A stretch of DNA of 13,836 bases from Candidatus Bathyarchaeum sp. Lineage in GTDB: Archaea; Thermoproteota; Bathyarchaeia; Bathyarchaeales; Bathyarchaeaceae. Shown in pieces: positions 13,288 through 13,836 of this stretch (the stretch's first letter is position 1; every line of letters begins with the position of its first letter). The stretch is taken from assembly GCA_004376385.1 (NCBI GenBank), contig SOJY01000114.1:1-13836 (forward strand), read 5' to 3'. A program made the position numbers and the translations under genes. The notes under the pieces are model-generated. The model did not search any database, was not told where the DNA came from, and was given only the letters and a program-made list of their open reading frames with translations.

Positions 13288-13836
13288 ATGGACAAGAAAG
13301 TTTTGGTAACCGGTGGAGCAGGCTTTATAGGCAGCACCCTAGTTCGAAGACTGCTTAAAGAACAATTTGAAGTCACAGTTTTTGACGACTTGAGCACGGG
13401 GCTACGCGACAATCTGCCAAAGAACAAAAAATTAAGGTTCATACAAGGCGATTTGAGAGATTTCAAATCCGTCTCCTCAGCAATTCACAAGCACCCATAC
13501 ATAATGCATTTAGCCGCCCAAGCCTTTGTGCCCCTAAGCTATCAATTGCCACTCCAAACAGCTGAGGTAAACGCCACAGGAAGCCTCAACATCTTCAAAG
13601 CCTGCCTAGACCCCAACGTGAACCGACTAGTCCACATAAGCAGCAGCGAAGTCTACGGTACCGCGCAATACACACCTATGAACGAGCAACACCCCCTGCA
13701 CCCTCACAGCACATATGCGGTAGCCAAGGCCACCGCTGACATGTGGGCCCAAACCCTCCACTGGGAACACAAACTCCCCGTCGTCATACTACGCCCCTTT
13801 ATCACTTTCGGACCCAGAGAAAGCGTAGCCTACGTC
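13288..13836 (+). CDS. Extended SDR NAD-dependent epimerase/dehydratase, 3'-partial
   Basis: The gene runs off the right edge after 183 codons; related proteins are about 310-330 residues. TGGAGFIG (8-15) is the NAD-binding glycine motif and Asp33 should bind the adenosine ribose. GDLRD (54-58) and HLAAQAFVPLS (74-84) are core SDR strands. Catalytic residues are visible: Ser119/Ser120 in ISSSEVYG, Tyr143 and Lys147 in STYAVAKATAD. LRPFITFGPRE (from about 169) is a substrate-loop landmark of UDP-sugar enzymes. The group includes UDP-glucose 4-epimerases, dTDP-glucose 4,6-dehydratases and GDP-mannose 4,6-dehydratases; the missing C-terminus would help choose. ATG 13288 follows GGTGG (13277-13281). 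It may produce the 4-keto sugar nucleotide used by the aminotransferase two genes upstream, which is inference from context. Confidence 0.88.
   Translation, partial: MDKKVLVTGGAGFIGSTLVRRLLKEQFEVTVFDDLSTGLRDNLPKNKKLRFIQGDLRDFKSVSSAIHKHPYIMHLAAQAFVPLSYQLPLQTAEVNATGSLNIFKACLDPNVNRLVHISSSEVYGTAQYTPMNEQHPLHPHSTYAVAKATADMWAQTLHWEHKLPVVILRPFITFGPRESVAYV

Noticed and set aside
1..13836. CRISPR arrays, transposases, integrases, tRNA genes, toxin-antitoxin or defence genes
   Set aside because: I looked for spaced repeats, tRNA-like cloverleaf ends, DDE or recombinase motifs and small paired ORFs on both strands and found none that I could support.

Overview
The window looks like part of an archaeal cell-surface glycan locus. 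The archaeal reading rests on a complete archaeosortase-type protein (12338-13201), TATA-like boxes 20-50 bases ahead of several starts, frequent GTG/TTG starts beside GAGG-type Shine-Dalgarno (SD) sequences, and large GT-C membrane proteins without bacterial counterparts that I recognise. An uncultured Thermoproteota or Bathyarchaeia-like lineage is plausible, but this is inference; I see no rRNA, tRNA or lineage marker.

Layout. Positions 1-5648 hold four plus-strand genes: the 3' part of a giant GT-C membrane protein whose start lies upstream of the window, a GT4 glycosyltransferase, an alpha/alpha-barrel protein of the kind found in polysaccharide loci, and a SAM methyltransferase. A 10-bp inverted repeat with a T-rich 3' arm overlaps the methyltransferase stop and may end this unit. 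Next comes a second, paralogous GT-C protein (5797-8217) with a very short ORF at its 5' edge. A Wzx/MVF-type flippase on the minus strand (8315-9838) converges on it. After a 262-bp gap with candidate promoters, a tightly packed plus-strand operon follows: GT4 glycosyltransferase, DegT-family PLP sugar aminotransferase and archaeosortase (10110-13201). An SDR nucleotide-sugar epimerase/dehydratase then runs off the right edge (13288-13836).

Inferred working: the SDR enzyme and aminotransferase make an amino sugar nucleotide, the GT4 enzymes build a lipid-linked glycan, the methyltransferase and barrel protein may modify it, the flippase exports it, and the GT-C proteins use polyprenyl-linked donors on the outer face. 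The archaeosortase would cut and anchor secreted proteins carrying a C-terminal sorting signal, which suggests that protein anchoring and glycan assembly are coupled here. No sorting substrate is visible in the window.

Base composition changes along the window: the left-hand plus-strand genes are G-rich and C-poor, the right-hand ones C-rich and G-poor. No CRISPR array, transposase, integrase or RNA gene was found. No gene-free stretch exceeds 300 bases.
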